This document shows, piece by piece, positions 1-12,545 of a stretch of DNA of 64,000 nt. The stretch covers positions 3,162,001 through 3,226,000 of the forward strand of contig JAYJMM010000116.1 of the NCBI GenBank assembly GCA_037349105.1, read 5' to 3'. Source of the stretch: Limnomonas spitsbergensis (Eukaryota > Chlorophyta > Chlorophyceae > Chlamydomonadales). Positions within the stretch are counted from its first letter, which is position 1. The number at the start of each line of letters is the position of its first letter. The notes below the pieces were generated by a model that saw nothing but the letters and a program-made list of their open reading frames with translations, did not search any database and was not told the DNA's origin. The position numbers were made by a program, and so were the translations under genes.

Positions 1-311
1 TCCTGGTGGGGTGCCTGTGGGGCCCAGCTTTCATGCTGTTGTCGTTCCAGCATCTGTGCATCCCCCTTAAAGGGCTTTGTACATATAGGTCAGGCAGCCT
101 GAACAAATGTGTGATAAAAAAACAGGTGACTCCTGTGTAGCCTAGATCAAGCAAAGATTGTATCTAGCACCCATGTCTGCATGTTGAATCATGGAGCATG
201 TCACCATGCAATCTGAATTGCATGTTGACCCATCTGGTACAACGACACCTGGCCTGGAGCCGTAAACGCTACATCCCATTAAAGATTGAATCATGCTGTG
301 TCTCATCATAG

Positions 312-3300
312 GCCCCTCGGAGGGGGAATGGAGCCGACTTTGACGCCAATGCGAAGTACCGAATGTATCATGGGGAACTCATCCCTGGGTTTCCACAGGT
401 AGGCAGGGTTCCCACAGGCAGGGAGGGTACAGGTGGTTTCCTCAGGTGCGGGTGCGAGCAGTTTGGATTTTGAACATGTTGACAACTTACGAGTAAGGGG
501 GGGGCTGGAACTTTGATTGAGGAGCAAGCGCACATGTGTGGACCGGTGCAAACAGGAGCCAGCAATTTGCTTTGCGGACGCTATATTCTCAAGCTTGCGT
601 TCCTCATCAGAACCCTCTGAAATCGAGTTCAAACGCCGGATTCATAAACCAAAGGTCCCGAGTTTCTAGCATGTCGCCGCGAGTGCAACCATTATCTAGC
701 TACACCTAAACACGCCCGCGCACGGTCGTTAAATCTCAAATGGCATGCAAACCGATAGTCCGGTACTTGTGCAGGCAGCACGGACTCAAGCCACCACACT
801 GATCACATTCCCATGTCCAAATTTGAAAACCCGTAACAAAAAAAAACGTGATTCAGCCCCCATCCTAACAGTACCAGTAACCAGAGCTGTTGCTTTATTA
901 TTTTGCAAGGACCCGGACAACTGCCTACATTCTCTGTTAGGAAATTGAATTTGAAATTTGAATCACATCCATGATGCCCATGCAGCATCCTCACCGCGGC
1001 TTTGAGACTGTGACAGCTACCATCGAGGGGCTCGTTGACCACACAGACTCCCTTGGGTCGGCGGGACGGTAAGCGATCTCTCCAGGGCCTGCAGCACCTG
1101 CAGAAGAGGGCACGGATGCCAAACGGAAACGTTTCCGACATAACCGGAGAGTCTGCTAGCTGCCTCTCGGCTGCACTTGCCGACGCATAGGGTTGACTCT
1201 GTCTGTAATATGTACTGGTGTTTTGCTCATTTAGTTCCATGTCCCTGTCGTGTGCACTGAACCCCAAGGCCAAATCATGGCTTTCAAACATTTCTCTATA
1301 ATTGGCTTTCTAAGCGCCTCATTTGGTTTGTTCTCTTGAGTGCGGTGGACCTTCAACCTGAGCCGTGAATGTGTGAACAGGTATGGTCAGGGCGACCTGC
1401 AGTGGATGACCGCTGGCTCCGGGATTGTTCATGGCGAGATGTTCCCACTCTTGGATGACAAGGCGGAGAACAAGCTGCGCTTTTTCCAGGTGGGTCTCAG
1501 TTTACAGACAAATGTTGATTGCAGCAAGATTCAAAGAAAGGCAAAAGCCAAGCTGCGCAGCCCGCAGGTGTGTCTCAGTATTCAATACCTGAGGGGTGTC
1601 GAATAATCGCTTTGATGGATCTTGAAGTGCGAGACGTTGTGACCACCGAAATGTATCAAACGTACCACTGTTGCTTACCCTGCGCATGAAACTTCCCCGC
1701 TCAGCCCGATGCCTGACTCGCCTGCTTGATTTGCAGTGACGCCCGTTCCTATCGAAGCAGGCAGCTCCGGACGCCAGTGTGTGACTGTGTGTGTGTCTTG
1801 TCTCATTTTCTTGTCCTGTGATGTGGCCAGTCATGCTTTCTGCACGTTAATGTCCCTTTTGAACAGATCTGGCTCAACCTGCCCAGCAAGTCCAAAATGG
1901 TGGAGCCAACATTCACGATGGTACGTTGATTCGATACCTGTGCCAGATGTCATGTCGTATTTGGACCGTCCCAGGAGCACCGAGATGGTGGATCCAACAG
2001 TCCAGGATGAATTGATTGAAGTGCCTGCCTGGTTTTTGGCACACAAAATCTTGACAGTTTTTGAAATCACTTCAAGTGCATTCGCTCTGGCGCTTACCTG
2101 CTCCAGATTTTACGCCATACGGTATGGTCATATTTAGTACCATGTTTGTCCATGGGGTTCCAATGGGCACAAACTGCGGGTTGAAGGATTATCTTCTCTC
2201 AACCTTCTGCAGCACTGGGCGGACAAGATCCCAAGGATGCAGAGTGTGGATGGGCTTGCCAATGTCACTCTCTGGGCCGGCGCCTTGGGTGGCAAGACTG
2301 GCCTCCCTCCGCCGCCCAACTCGTGGGCAGCGTCTGCGGAACATGACGTGATGATCCTGCACGTGGACCTGGCACCCGGCGGAGAATACACGGTGCCTGC
2401 AGCCTCCGGATCCATCAATAGGTGGGGGACACATCGAATTTAAATTTGAATTTGAAGAACTTGCTGCACACAATTTGAAAAAATGGGAATCTTGTCCCTT
2501 CTTTAGATCCCCAGATCTTTAGACACGCTGTGAACACCGCCTCTTTTTTGTACCTAAACCTTCTCCTTTCATTTTTATTTAACAAAAAACTGTTGAGGGA
2601 GCTCAGGCTATGGAGCTCAGGCCATTTTCATGCCAGTACAAGCTGCCGAGCCTTGAAGATCCTGGCACCTCATCACACCATGTCCAAATGCCACCTCGTG
2701 CACCACACCTCGCAGGGCTGCGTACTACGTTGAGGGCGATCACCTGGAGGTCAACGGCCAGGCGATCAAGGGGCACAGCATGATGGTGTTGGGAGCTGAT
2801 GTACCAGTGACGTTCCGAAACCCGGAAGCCTCCAAGAAGAACTCGGAGGTACGCTGTCGATGCTGATGCTGACGCGCCATGCACATGCCGCTCCTTGCAT
2901 TGCATGACTTTCAATGGACACACGCCCTCCCAGACGGTGGCTCGGCGGCTGATCCTGACCCTTATGCGCTCATGCGCTTGCTGCTGATCCTTGCATTGCT
3001 TTAATTGGCAGTGCTGTCAAGTTGTTGGTAGCTCAGCTGCATGTTGTTAATCGGGCTGAAAAGCATGGCATGGCGATACTTGTGCCCCTCTGATGTTGCT
3101 GTAGTTTGCATTCTGTGCCCCAAACGATGCTCCCATGGATCCAGCACCAGGGGGGAGGAATCTCCCCCTTCCCTGCTATTCATGCCTCTGGTACACACGC
3201 CTTGTTTTTCGCCTGCCTCATCTGTGTGCTCTTGATGTCCGCCACAGCAGTGCTGTCCTTTATCCTTGCAGGTGTTGTTCCTACAAGGGCGGCCCATTGG

Positions 3301-3768
3301 CGAGCCAGTCGCACAGCGAGGTCCCTTTGTCATGAATTCTCAACAAGAGATTACGCAGGTGGGTCAATAACCTCTTTTCTTGTACTGTTTCTTGCACTGT
3401 TTACGTGACGGGGTGCTGCACTGCTTCGACCCCCATTCAGCTGCATCATGGTCTGTTGCGTGTAAGGGGGGGGGGGCTTGGTGCAGCTAGCCATGATGCT
3501 TGCACCTCTGGCCAGTTCAGGTTGGGTGGCCATGAGCCCAGTCAGGTCTGGCTGCCCTGCGGCCTGCCAAAGGAGGTCTGATGCGCACCAGAAGAAATGC
3601 CGGGGCTTGCCTTGGAATCTGAATTTCCATTCCTTTCCGTACTTGCAGGCCTATCAAGACTTCCAGCGCACGCGGTTTGGGGGTTGGCCTTGGCCTCAGG
3701 ACGCGATGGTGTTCCCAAGGGAAAAGGGTCGCTTCTCGCTGTTCAATGGTAAAGAGGACACGCCTTGA
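312..3768 (+). CDS. Pirin family protein (5' end outside window)
   Basis: Pirins are cupin-fold, metal-binding proteins; some are nuclear cofactors, others quercetinases. Eight exons join in phase: 312-398, 986-1068, 1381-1489, 1867-1920, 2213-2421, 2716-2848, 3272-3358, 3649-3768 (882 nt, 293 residues plus TGA). All introns are GT-AG. The pirin signature [10 protein letters not shown] opens the second exon, and [18 protein letters not shown] follows in the third; these supply the His/His and His/Glu pairs that bind metal in the family. Later exons read [37 protein letters not shown] and [20 protein letters not shown], all pirin-like, ending in FGGWPWP. The first visible exon starts at an acceptor (AG at 310-311) and reads into [14 protein letters not shown], so the true start lies upstream. 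Family assignment is firm; exact substrate or nuclear role is unknown. Confidence 0.9.
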
Positions 3769-3901
3769 ACACGATTTGGGTGCAACGGTGACGGCGTGGA
3801 TATGGCTTCGGACCAGGCTGCGCTGTTTCCTTAACTCTCACGTCCCCAACGGGGCGAAGCTTTCTTCCTTTCTTCAATAATGCGTTGTTGTGATGCGCCA
3901 G

Positions 3902-3984
3902 CGGGAGTTGCCAGGGTCGTCCCCATGAACAAGGGTGGCTTGTTGCTGTTCAACGGCAAGGTGGACATGCCTCGCAAAAGCTAG
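3902..3984 (+). pseudogene. Relic or alternative copy of the pirin terminal exon
   Basis: About 130 bp after the pirin stop, one frame reads VVPMNKGGLLLFNGKVDMP and then a TAG at 3982-3984. The authentic last exon ends [19 protein letters not shown]. The two are clearly homologous in protein and DNA. A CCAG sits just before the copy and could serve as an acceptor, so use as an alternative 3' exon is possible, but the simple splice I tried is not in frame. I favour a decayed tandem duplication. Confidence 0.6.
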
Positions 3985-5686
3985 CAGATGATGATGTATT
4001 GGTATCCGAGTTTTAACTGACAATTTTGTTGTGGCCACTGGTCCTGTTCTGTTTTATGCCACGTGATCGTAACCATGTCCAGTAGGCCTGTCTTAGCACC
4101 TGGTATTGAGGTGCCCCTCGGATGATGGAGTGCTTTGAAGTGGGCCTTCACCTGCGCATGTTAATAGCGTGCATGTTATGCTAGTGGCCCGTCAGTGATA
4201 AATGTGGAGGCAGTGACTGTACTGAATGATGAACGCTGATGAGTGAGTGCATAACCACTCTTGCCAGGGACCAGTGGGCGCTATTTTCCCTCCGCCCCTG
4301 GAAAATTGTAGGGTAATCAATTATTTTCTATTAGGGGTCGAAAGATTGTCCCGCCCCCCATGTCATACGAAAATGCATCTCTAGAAATGGCTGTTGCAAC
4401 TCGTAACTGAGCCAGCAGTTTGAAGGCCACGCCATACATAGTGTGGTCGCCATGCCGTTGCCACTCCATTATCTGCAATCACTAAGCAGCCCTGGTCCCT
4501 AGTTTCCAGCACTTCCCCTCAACTGTGATTGTGTCAGGCTCGGCGTCGATCTGTATCAGATGACTGAGCACACGCATTAATAAAACGGTAGCTATTCACA
4601 CTCTTTAGTGAACCTGTAGATGTGCAAGCCCCCATGAGGGGGGAGTTGTGCTATCTAAGGATTTCCTGTTAGGTATATCCGATGAGAAGGCTGAGGCGTG
4701 ACACGAAGGTAGAGGAACGTTGGGGTCTTGAGGGGTTACTACTTACTAGGATACTGGACAAGACTGGGAAAGGACTAGAGGTGCTCTGCTGGCCCGGACT
4801 GACCGGACTGGTAAGTAATTATGGGGCAGAAGGATCTCGAGTCCGATTATAATTATTGACTGAGGCTCTACGAGTGCTAGGAATGAGTCCTTACGTAGGA
4901 GCTCATTGCAGGGTTTAACCTGATAGGGTTCTGTACTCGGGGACGTCGTAATCGTCTACGTGACTTCTTAGTTACGTGAGATGCGTTTTCTGGACGACTG
5001 GACTGGGTGGTGCGTGACCACTATAGAACCTCTGGGCCAAAAGGTGCACCGCCATACACACTCAAACTTGTCGTCAAACTTGTGCAGCAGGCAGTCAGAT
5101 GACCGGAAAATTAGGCCTGTTTTACAGTTTGCATGGCATGCACCCGTTCGCTGCCATGCCTCCGCAGCCTGCAAAGTTTTATGTACAGAGGTGCGTACCG
5201 GCCACAAATCGTCCCCTGCACCCGTTTCACGAAAATAAAGTTGACACACCCCTGCCAGAAAAAAAAGCAAATAACATGACCCCGTCACCTCAACACGCTA
5301 GGTACATCTTCTCGTTGCTAAATCTAAATCACATGCCGACATGGTCCATGACAATCCCCGAGCGCCCGGCCACCCCACCAACAATTTTATTATGGCGCCC
5401 CTGGTACTTGCTTCATCATACCACCCTCAATGTGCAAAGCATGGGTGTAGCCCAGCCGTCACACAAAAATACCAAGGCACTCGGGGGGTCCCGCCACGTG
5501 ACCCTTTCATTTACGTTTCTGTCTCGGACCCTGAAGTGTGGCCAGGTAGCAAGTCCAGGGGTCCTATATGCTTATAGAGGGCTATCTGTATATCACCTGG
5601 CGTACACAAGGCCCATGCGACGAAGGGGTCACATGGACAGGATCTGCAGATGGGGTGACTCGGATCACTCTTTTCGGGTCACTCGT
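3985..5686. other. Intergenic stretch between convergent genes
   Basis: This lies between the 3' ends of the + strand pirin gene and the - strand gene that stops at 5687. I see only short scattered open frames, no acceptable splice chain and no tandem repeat. It presumably contains both 3' UTRs and polyadenylation signals, which I cannot place. Confidence 0.5.
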
Positions 5687-7496
5687 TCAGTACCGGCTGA
5701 GCAGGTTCCCACTCTCGCTCCGGGAAGTAGATGGCATGCCGCCCCCATTAGACGTGCTCGCGGACATGGAGACGGGCAGGGCCGGCTGCTGCTGTATCAG
5801 TTGAAATGGAGCCGCCGACCCCGCCGCCGCCGTCGCAGGAGGAGGAGCGGGTAGGGATGCGCTGAGCAGCTCTGCTCGGGCTAGGGCTGCATACCGCTTG
5901 AGCGCAGCACTCGCGCCTTCGTCAGCCAGCACCGCATCCACAAGGGCCTGCGTGCTGTCAGAGGGACGCGGCCGCGTGGCCGAGTCCGGTATTTGGGCAG
6001 AGGAGCCTGCAAGGATCCGGGGGCAGTTGGGCAGAGGGGGGGGCAGTTGGGCGGTTGGGCACACCATTTCTTGTTTAAAACATTGGAGATCTCCATGCGA
6101 GCATCAAAACACGTATATATTGCAACTCTGTGCAGTGGTTGTGGCTTGGAATGATCAGGGGTGCAACTCCTCGGGGGGAGTATATGGGTACAGAGGTGCC
6201 CCTCTCCATGAGAGTAGGTAAGCACCCTTGCAGGATTGAAAGCACTTGAATGAAGCGTACGGAGTGGTCACGCGGATTTTTCACGATCATTTAGAGAGCT
6301 CCCCTCCCCTCCCTGAGGCAATGGGGATGCTCAGGTGGATTGGCTGAGGGCACCAATGCTGCACAGTGCTACCCAGAGGGCGGTTGTGTGATGAGATAAG
6401 GTGCGGCATGCGGCAAGCACATGGGGACCTGTCTGGCCGAACGTCTGCCCCCTACCAAGAAAACCCCGGGAAGGCGGCATTTGCGCAACAACTAAAAACC
6501 CTTGCTCCTATGGAGAATGGAAAACATACCTGGGCCCAGGGGTCCAGCAATGTTGTCCCACTCATGGCGTCCAAGGTTTTCTGAGGCACCTGTGGGCATG
6601 AGGTACGTTGCTCCCTTGGCCACTGTGGCCATCAGCAAAAAGCGTGACGATGAGATATAATTGCATCCGAGAGGGATGGGTTCATACGAGAGAGACGTCT
6701 AGAGAATCTGCAAAGAAGCTGCCGTGGAATGGTCGGCTGCTTCCCGCAGATGACGCACCTGGATGGGCACCGGCACCTGACAGGGAAAGAACCTCGGACG
6801 CTTTGCGAGCCGTCCGGAGCCACGGCGTAGAGCTGCTTTGCGCCCTTGGGGCAGACGCTGGCACCGGCGCATCCGGGTCAATGTGACTGATCCTACGGTT
6901 TGAATGACGAGGGGTCCTCAGCTCAAGCAAGCAAGGAAACGAAGGGGCACCGGTGGGGGGTTGTATTGCTCCTGAAGCTCAGAAGCAATGTGTCGCACAA
7001 TCTAGAGATTCTTGTCCCCAATTTATTGCAATTTCACAGTTTTAGTCCAATCAGTAGATATGTATAGAGTAAGGATGTTCGAGCTGCGGCAACAAAAAAC
7101 CATGTCATATCCTCAGTCAGGCCACTTTTCTCAGTTTTTAAATAATTACTGATGGTCTCGTTTATGACCTGGGGCCATATATGGCCTTAACAAATATCAC
7201 TGCCAGGTCCCCAAAGGTCGTCTGGTGCCTGTCAAAACCCACACTGGGGCTTAGCGACACGTTCTCATGCACTCCAACCCAGAGGCACGCACAAACCTGC
7301 GGAACGTCTGCGAGCGCAGCTGCGCCACATCAGCAGCATTCATGTTTGCTCCCACGTTGACGGTGGGCGAGAGGAAGTCTGAAACGGATGCCTTGTCGCC
7401 GCCCAGGTTGCTGCGGACAACAAGGTTTACTTCAGCGCGATAAGGCTACACACTTCATCACAGGCCTGCAGCAGTGAGGGCCATGTGCAGGAAGCC
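5687..7496 (-). CDS. Unrecognised protein, C-terminal exons
   Basis: Four - strand exons chain in consistent phase with GT-AG introns: 7496-7462 (tentative, 35 bp), 7410-7297, 6892-6777 and 6006-5687 (stop at 5687-5689). The second reads LGGDKASVSDFLSPTVNVG and on to AADVAQLRSQTFRR. The third is Ser/Pro/Ala-rich (PVPASAPRAQSSSTPW). The last has a helical stretch, STQALVDAVLADEG then SAALKRYAALARAELL, followed by a low-complexity Ala/Pro/Gln tail ending GNLLSRY. The last acceptor is preceded by a long C/T tract. I do not recognise the family. No start codon was found; the gene probably continues 5' of 7496, possibly across the 35-bp array, which would then be intronic. Exon phases agree at every junction, which is the main evidence that this is real coding sequence. 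Confidence 0.55.
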
Positions 7497-7529
7497 CTGC
7501 AGCTCAGGCCAACAGTCATATGCCAGTAC

Positions 7530-7830
7530 GGGTTTTGTTCCACGAGGGGGTCGGGCGCCCACAACCATCCACGCTGGCGTGCAGCAGGGGGGTCAAGGTT
7601 TGGTCCAACGAGGGGGTCTGGCGCCCACTTAAATTAGCACTGGTATTCAGCAGGGCGGGTCGGGCGGCAGGCTTGAGCACTTCTTCAGCGCTCCATGCGC
7701 AGCGAGTGGGGTTTTGCGTCTCATTTTACCCAGGCTATGGGCTCATTGAGACTCAAATTGAGACTCAAACTCATTGAGACTCAAATTGAAACTCAAACTC
7801 ACCCAGGCATTGGGCTCATTGAGACTCAAA
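7530..7830. repeat. Two short local repeats
   Basis: A roughly 30-bp block around GAGGGGGTCGGGCGCCCAC (about 7538-7562) recurs imperfectly at about 7605-7628. From 7739 to about 7830 the motif GAGACTCAAA is repeated, interleaved with CTCATT and CCCAGGCATTGGG spacers. Confidence 0.7.
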
Positions 7831-8049
7831 CTCAAATGCACTGGAAAGGTGGAAGCCCACCAAAAGGGCCAAACCCACGGAGACCTAGGAGCCTTCGCCG
7901 CTGAACGGTGAGGGTTAAGGGTATATGACATGGATCCTCAGCTTTTCGTTGCTTTTTTTGTTTTGGAAGCTTTGTGAAGGGCTTCTAAATTCTGATGGCA
8001 TCTCCTATGCAACAGACGCCCCCCTGGTCGCTGGGGCTGATTCCACTCA

Positions 8050-8180
8050 TCAGAGCGGGGAGGGTTTTGAGTCCCGGGCTTTCCTTTTTTTTTAATGCAA
8101 ATTGTGGACAGGAAGGACCCTGAAGAAATGTGTGGGGAGGGTGTGAGTCCCGGGCTTTCCTCTTGTTTTGACCTAGGTAT
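8050..8180. repeat. Imperfect tandem duplication
   Basis: The string GAGTCCCGGGCTTTCCT, preceded by GGGAGGG and followed by a T-rich tract, occurs at about 8069-8085 and again at about 8146-8162. This is a two-copy duplication with a period near 77 bp. Confidence 0.65.
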
Positions 8181-8450
8181 GTGTTTCAAGTGACAGCTCA
8201 AATGCAACAAAAAGGCGCCAAAAAGGTAACATATCACCCCTAGTCCTGGGGCCATTGCCCGCTGATCAAGGCGTGGGGTGGACAGCCCAGGGGCTTCGCT
8301 TTTATTCCGTTCATTTGGACCCTAGTTATGGCCTTCGTACTGGCCATTCCGAGGTGCCAGAAGGCTAGGACCCCACCTGGTCCTGAAGGCCATACAGATC
8401 AGACGCTAAACGGATCAGAGTAGACTTTGTCGTTCAAGAAACAGCTTGGC

Positions 8451-11400
8451 TTGGAGCGGCATACCCAATGCACCTGAACCCCACCTTGGAGCGGCATACC
8501 TAATGCACCTGAACCCCACCTTGGAGCGGCATACCTAATGCACCTGAACCCCACCTTGGAGCGGCATACCCAATGCACCTGAACCCCACCTTGGAGCGGC
8601 ATACCCAATGCACCTGAACCCCACCTTGGAGCGGCATACCCAATGCACCTGAACCCCACCTTGGAGCGGCATACCCAATGCACCTGAACCCCACCTTGGA
8701 GCGGCATACCCAATGCACCTGAACCCCACCTTGTAGCGGCATACCCAATGCACCTAAACCCCACCTTGGAGCGGCATACCCAATGCACCTGAACCCCACC
8801 TTGGAGCGGCAAACCCAATGCACCTGAACCCCACCTTGGAGCGGCATACCCAATGCACCTGAACCCCACCTTGGAGCGGCATACCCAATGCACCTAAACC
8901 CCACCTTGGAGCGGCATACCCAATGCACCTAAACCCCACCTTGGAGCAGCATACCCAATGCACCTGAACCCCACCTTGGAGCGGCATACCTAATGCACCT
9001 GAACCCCACCTTGGAGCGGCATACCCAATGCACCTGAACCCCACCTTGGAGCGGCATACCCAATGCACCTGAACCCCACCTTGGAGCGGCATACCTAATG
9101 CACCTGAACCCCACCTTGGAGCGGCATACCCAATGCACCTGAACCCCACCTTGGAGCGGCATACACAATGCACCTAAACCCCACCTTGGAGCGGCATACC
9201 CAATGCACCTGAACCCCACCTTGGAGCGGCATACCCAATGCACCTAAACCCCACCTTGGAGCGGCATACCCAATGCACCTGAACCCCACCTTGGAGCGGC
9301 ATACCCAATGCACCTGAACCCCACCTTGGAGCGGCATACCCAATGCACCTGAACCCCACCTTGGAGCGGCATACCTAATGCACCTGAACCCCACCTTGGA
9401 GCGGCATACCCAATGCACCTGAACCCCACCTTGGAGCGGCATACCCAATGCTCCTGAACCCCACCTTGGAGCGGCATACCCAATGCACCTGAACCCCACC
9501 TTGGAGCGGCATACCTAATGCACCTGAACCCCACCTTGGAGCGGCAAACCCAATGCACCTGAACCCCACCTTGGAGCGGCATACCTAATGCACCTGAACC
9601 CCACCTTGGAGCGGCATACCCAATGCACCTGAACCCCACCTTGGAGCGGCATACCCAATGCACCTGAACCCCACCTTGGAGCGGCATACCCAATGCACCT
9701 GAACCCCACCTTGGAGCGGCATACCCAATGCACCTGAACCCCACCTTGGAGCGGCATACCCAATGCACCTGAACCCCACCTTGGAGCGGCATACCCAATG
9801 CACCTGAACCCCACCTTGGAGCGGCATACCCAATGCACCTGAACCCCACCTTGGAGCGGCATACCCAATGCACCTGAACCCCACCTTGGAGCGGCATACC
9901 CAATGCACCTGAACCCCACCTTGGAGCGGCATACCTAATGCACCTGAACCCCACCTTGGAGCGGCATACCCAATGCACCTGAACCCCACCTTGGAGCGGC
10001 ATACCTAATGCACCTGAACCCCACCTTGGAGCGGCATACCCAATGCACCTGAACCCCACCTTGGAGCGGCATACCCAATGCACCTAAACCCCACCTCGGA
10101 GCGGCATACCCAATGCACCTGAACCCCACCTTGGAGCGGCATACCCAATGCACCTGAACCCCACCTTGGAGCGGCATACCCAATGCACCTGAACCCCACC
10201 TTGGAGCGGCATACCCAATGCACCTGAACCCCACCTTGGAGCGGCATACCCAATGCACCTGAACCCCACCTTGGAGCGGCATACCCAATGCACCTAAACC
10301 CCACCTTGGAGCGGCATACCCAATGCACCTAAACCCCACCTTGGAGCAGCATACCCAATGCACCTGAACCCCACCTTGGAGCGGCATACCTAATGCACCT
10401 GAACCCCACCTTGGAGCGGCATACCCAATGCACCTTAACCCCACCTTGGAGCGGCATACCCAATGCACCTGAACCCCACCTTGGAGCGGCATACCTAATG
10501 CACCTGAACCCCACCTTGGAGCGGCATACCCAATGCACCTGAACCCCACCTTGGAGCGGCATACACAATGCACCTAAACCCCACCTTGGAGCGGCATACC
10601 CAATGCACCTGAACCCCACCTTGGAGCGGCATACCCAATGCACCTAAACCCCACCTTGGAGCGGCATACCCAATGCACCTGAACCCCACCTTGGAGCGGC
10701 ATACCCAATGCACCTGAACCCCACCTTGGAGCGGCATACCCAATGCACCTGAACCCCACCTTGGAGCGGCATACCTAATGCACCTGAACCCCACCTTGGA
10801 GCGGCATACCCAATGCACCTGAACCCCACCTTGGAGCGGCATACCCAATGCTCCTGAACCCCACCTTGGAGCGGCATACCCAATGCACCTGAACCCCACC
10901 TTGGAGCGGCATACCTAATGCACCTGAACCCCACCTTGGAGCGGCAAACCCAATGCACCTGAACCCCACCTTGGAGCGGCATACCTAATGCACCTGAACC
11001 CCACCTTGGAGCGGCATACCCAATGCACCTGAACCCCACCTTGGAGCGGCATACCCAATGCACCTGAACCCCACCTTGGAGCGGCATACCCAATGCACCT
11101 GAACCCCACCTTGGAGCGGCATACCCAATGCACCTGAACCCCACCTTGGAGCGGCATACCCAATGCACCTGAACCCCACCTTGGAGCGGCATACCCAATG
11201 CACCTGAACCCCACCTTGGAGCGGCATACCCAATGCACCTGAACCCCACCTTGGAGCGGCATACCCAATGCACCTGAACCCCACCTTGGAGCGGCATACC
11301 CAATGCACCTGAACCCCACCTTGGAGCGGCATACCCAATGCACCTGAACCCCACCTTGGAGCGGCATACCCAATGCACCTGAACCCCACCTTGGAGCGGC

Positions 11401-12545
11401 ATACCTAATGTACCTGAACCCCACCTTGGAGCGGCATACCCAATGCACCTGAACCCCACCTTGGAGCGGCATACCCAATGCTCCTGAACCCCACCTTGGA
11501 GCGGCATACCTTATGCACCTGAACCCCACCTTGGAGCGGCATACCTAATGCACCTGAACCCCACCTTGGAGCGGCATACCCAATGCACCTGAACCCCACC
11601 TTGGAGCGGCATACCTAATGCACCTGAACCCCACCTTGGAGCGGCATACCCAATGCACCTGAACCCCACCTTGGAGCGGCATACCCAATGCACCTAAACC
11701 CCACCTCGGAGCGGCATACCCAATGCACCTGAACCCCACCTTGGAGCGGCATACCCAATGCACCTGAACCCCACCTTGGAGCGGCATACCCAATGCACCT
11801 GAACCCCACCTTGGAGCGGCATACCCAATGCACCTGAACCCCACCTTGGAGCGGCATACCCAATGCACCTGAACCCCACCTTGGAGCGGCATACCCAATG
11901 CACCTGAACCCCACCTTGGAGCGGCATACCCAATGCACCTGAACCCCACCTTGGAGCGGCATACCCAATGCACCTAAACCCCACCTTGGAGCGGCATACC
12001 CAATGCACCTAAACCCCACCTTGGAGCGGCATACCCAATGCACCTGAACCCCACCTTGGAGCGGCATACCCAATGCACCTGAACCCCACCTTGGAGCGGC
12101 ATACCCAATGCACCTGAACCCCACCTTGGAGCGGCATACCTAATGCACCTGAACCCCACCTTGGAGCGGCATACCCAATGCACCTGAACCCCACCTTGGA
12201 GCGGCATACCCAATGCACCTGAACCCCACCTTGGAGCGGCATACCTTATGCACCTGAACCCCACCTTGGAGCGGCATACCCAATGCACCTGAACCCCACC
12301 TTGGAGCGGCATACCTAATGCACCTGAACCCCACCTTGGAGCGGCATACCCAATGCACCTGAACCCCACCTTGTAGCGGCATACCTAATGCACCTGAACC
12401 CCACCTTGGAGCGGCATACCCAATGCACCTGAACCCCACCTTGGAGCGGCATACCCAATGCACCTAAACCCCACCTTGGAGCGGCATACCCAATGCACCT
12501 GAACCCCACCTTGGAGCGGCATACCTAATGCACCTGAACCCCACC
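8451..12545. repeat. Tandem array of 117 units of 35 bp
   Basis: The unit begins TTGGAGCGGCATACCCAATG and ends CACCTGAACCCCACC. The 4095 bp divide exactly into 117 units and I see only substitutions, no indels. Variant units mark higher-order structure. TTGGAGCAGC at 8941 and 10341, ATACACAATG at 9161 and 10561, and an ATGCTCCTG variant near 9451 and 10851 are all 1400 bp (40 units) apart. Other pairs are spaced by 18, 21, 46 and 104 units. Because 35 is not a multiple of 3, any frame rotates over 105 bp; the long open frames on the - strand are by-products. Both flanks carry the same 16-bp string ACCCCACCTGGTCCTG, at 8370-8385 and 12538-12553. Confidence 0.97.

Noticed and set aside
1..311. 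Possible further upstream pirin exon (for example 51-99)
   Set aside because: An AG and a GT bracket it, but the peptide does not resemble a pirin N-terminus and the phase cannot be verified.
5099..5854. 251-codon plus-strand ORF ending in poly-Arg
   Set aside because: It overlaps the last exon of the minus-strand gene; the Arg run is the antisense of its Ala/Pro-rich codons.
6632..6823. Cys-rich minus-strand frame with CRCPSRCVICGK, possible zinc finger
   Set aside because: It is out of phase with the flanking exons 7410-7297 and 6006-5687, whereas the Ser/Pro frame of exon 6892-6777 fits both.
8451..12545. CRISPR array
   Set aside because: Units are contiguous 35-bp repeats without unique spacers, in a eukaryotic context and with no cas genes.
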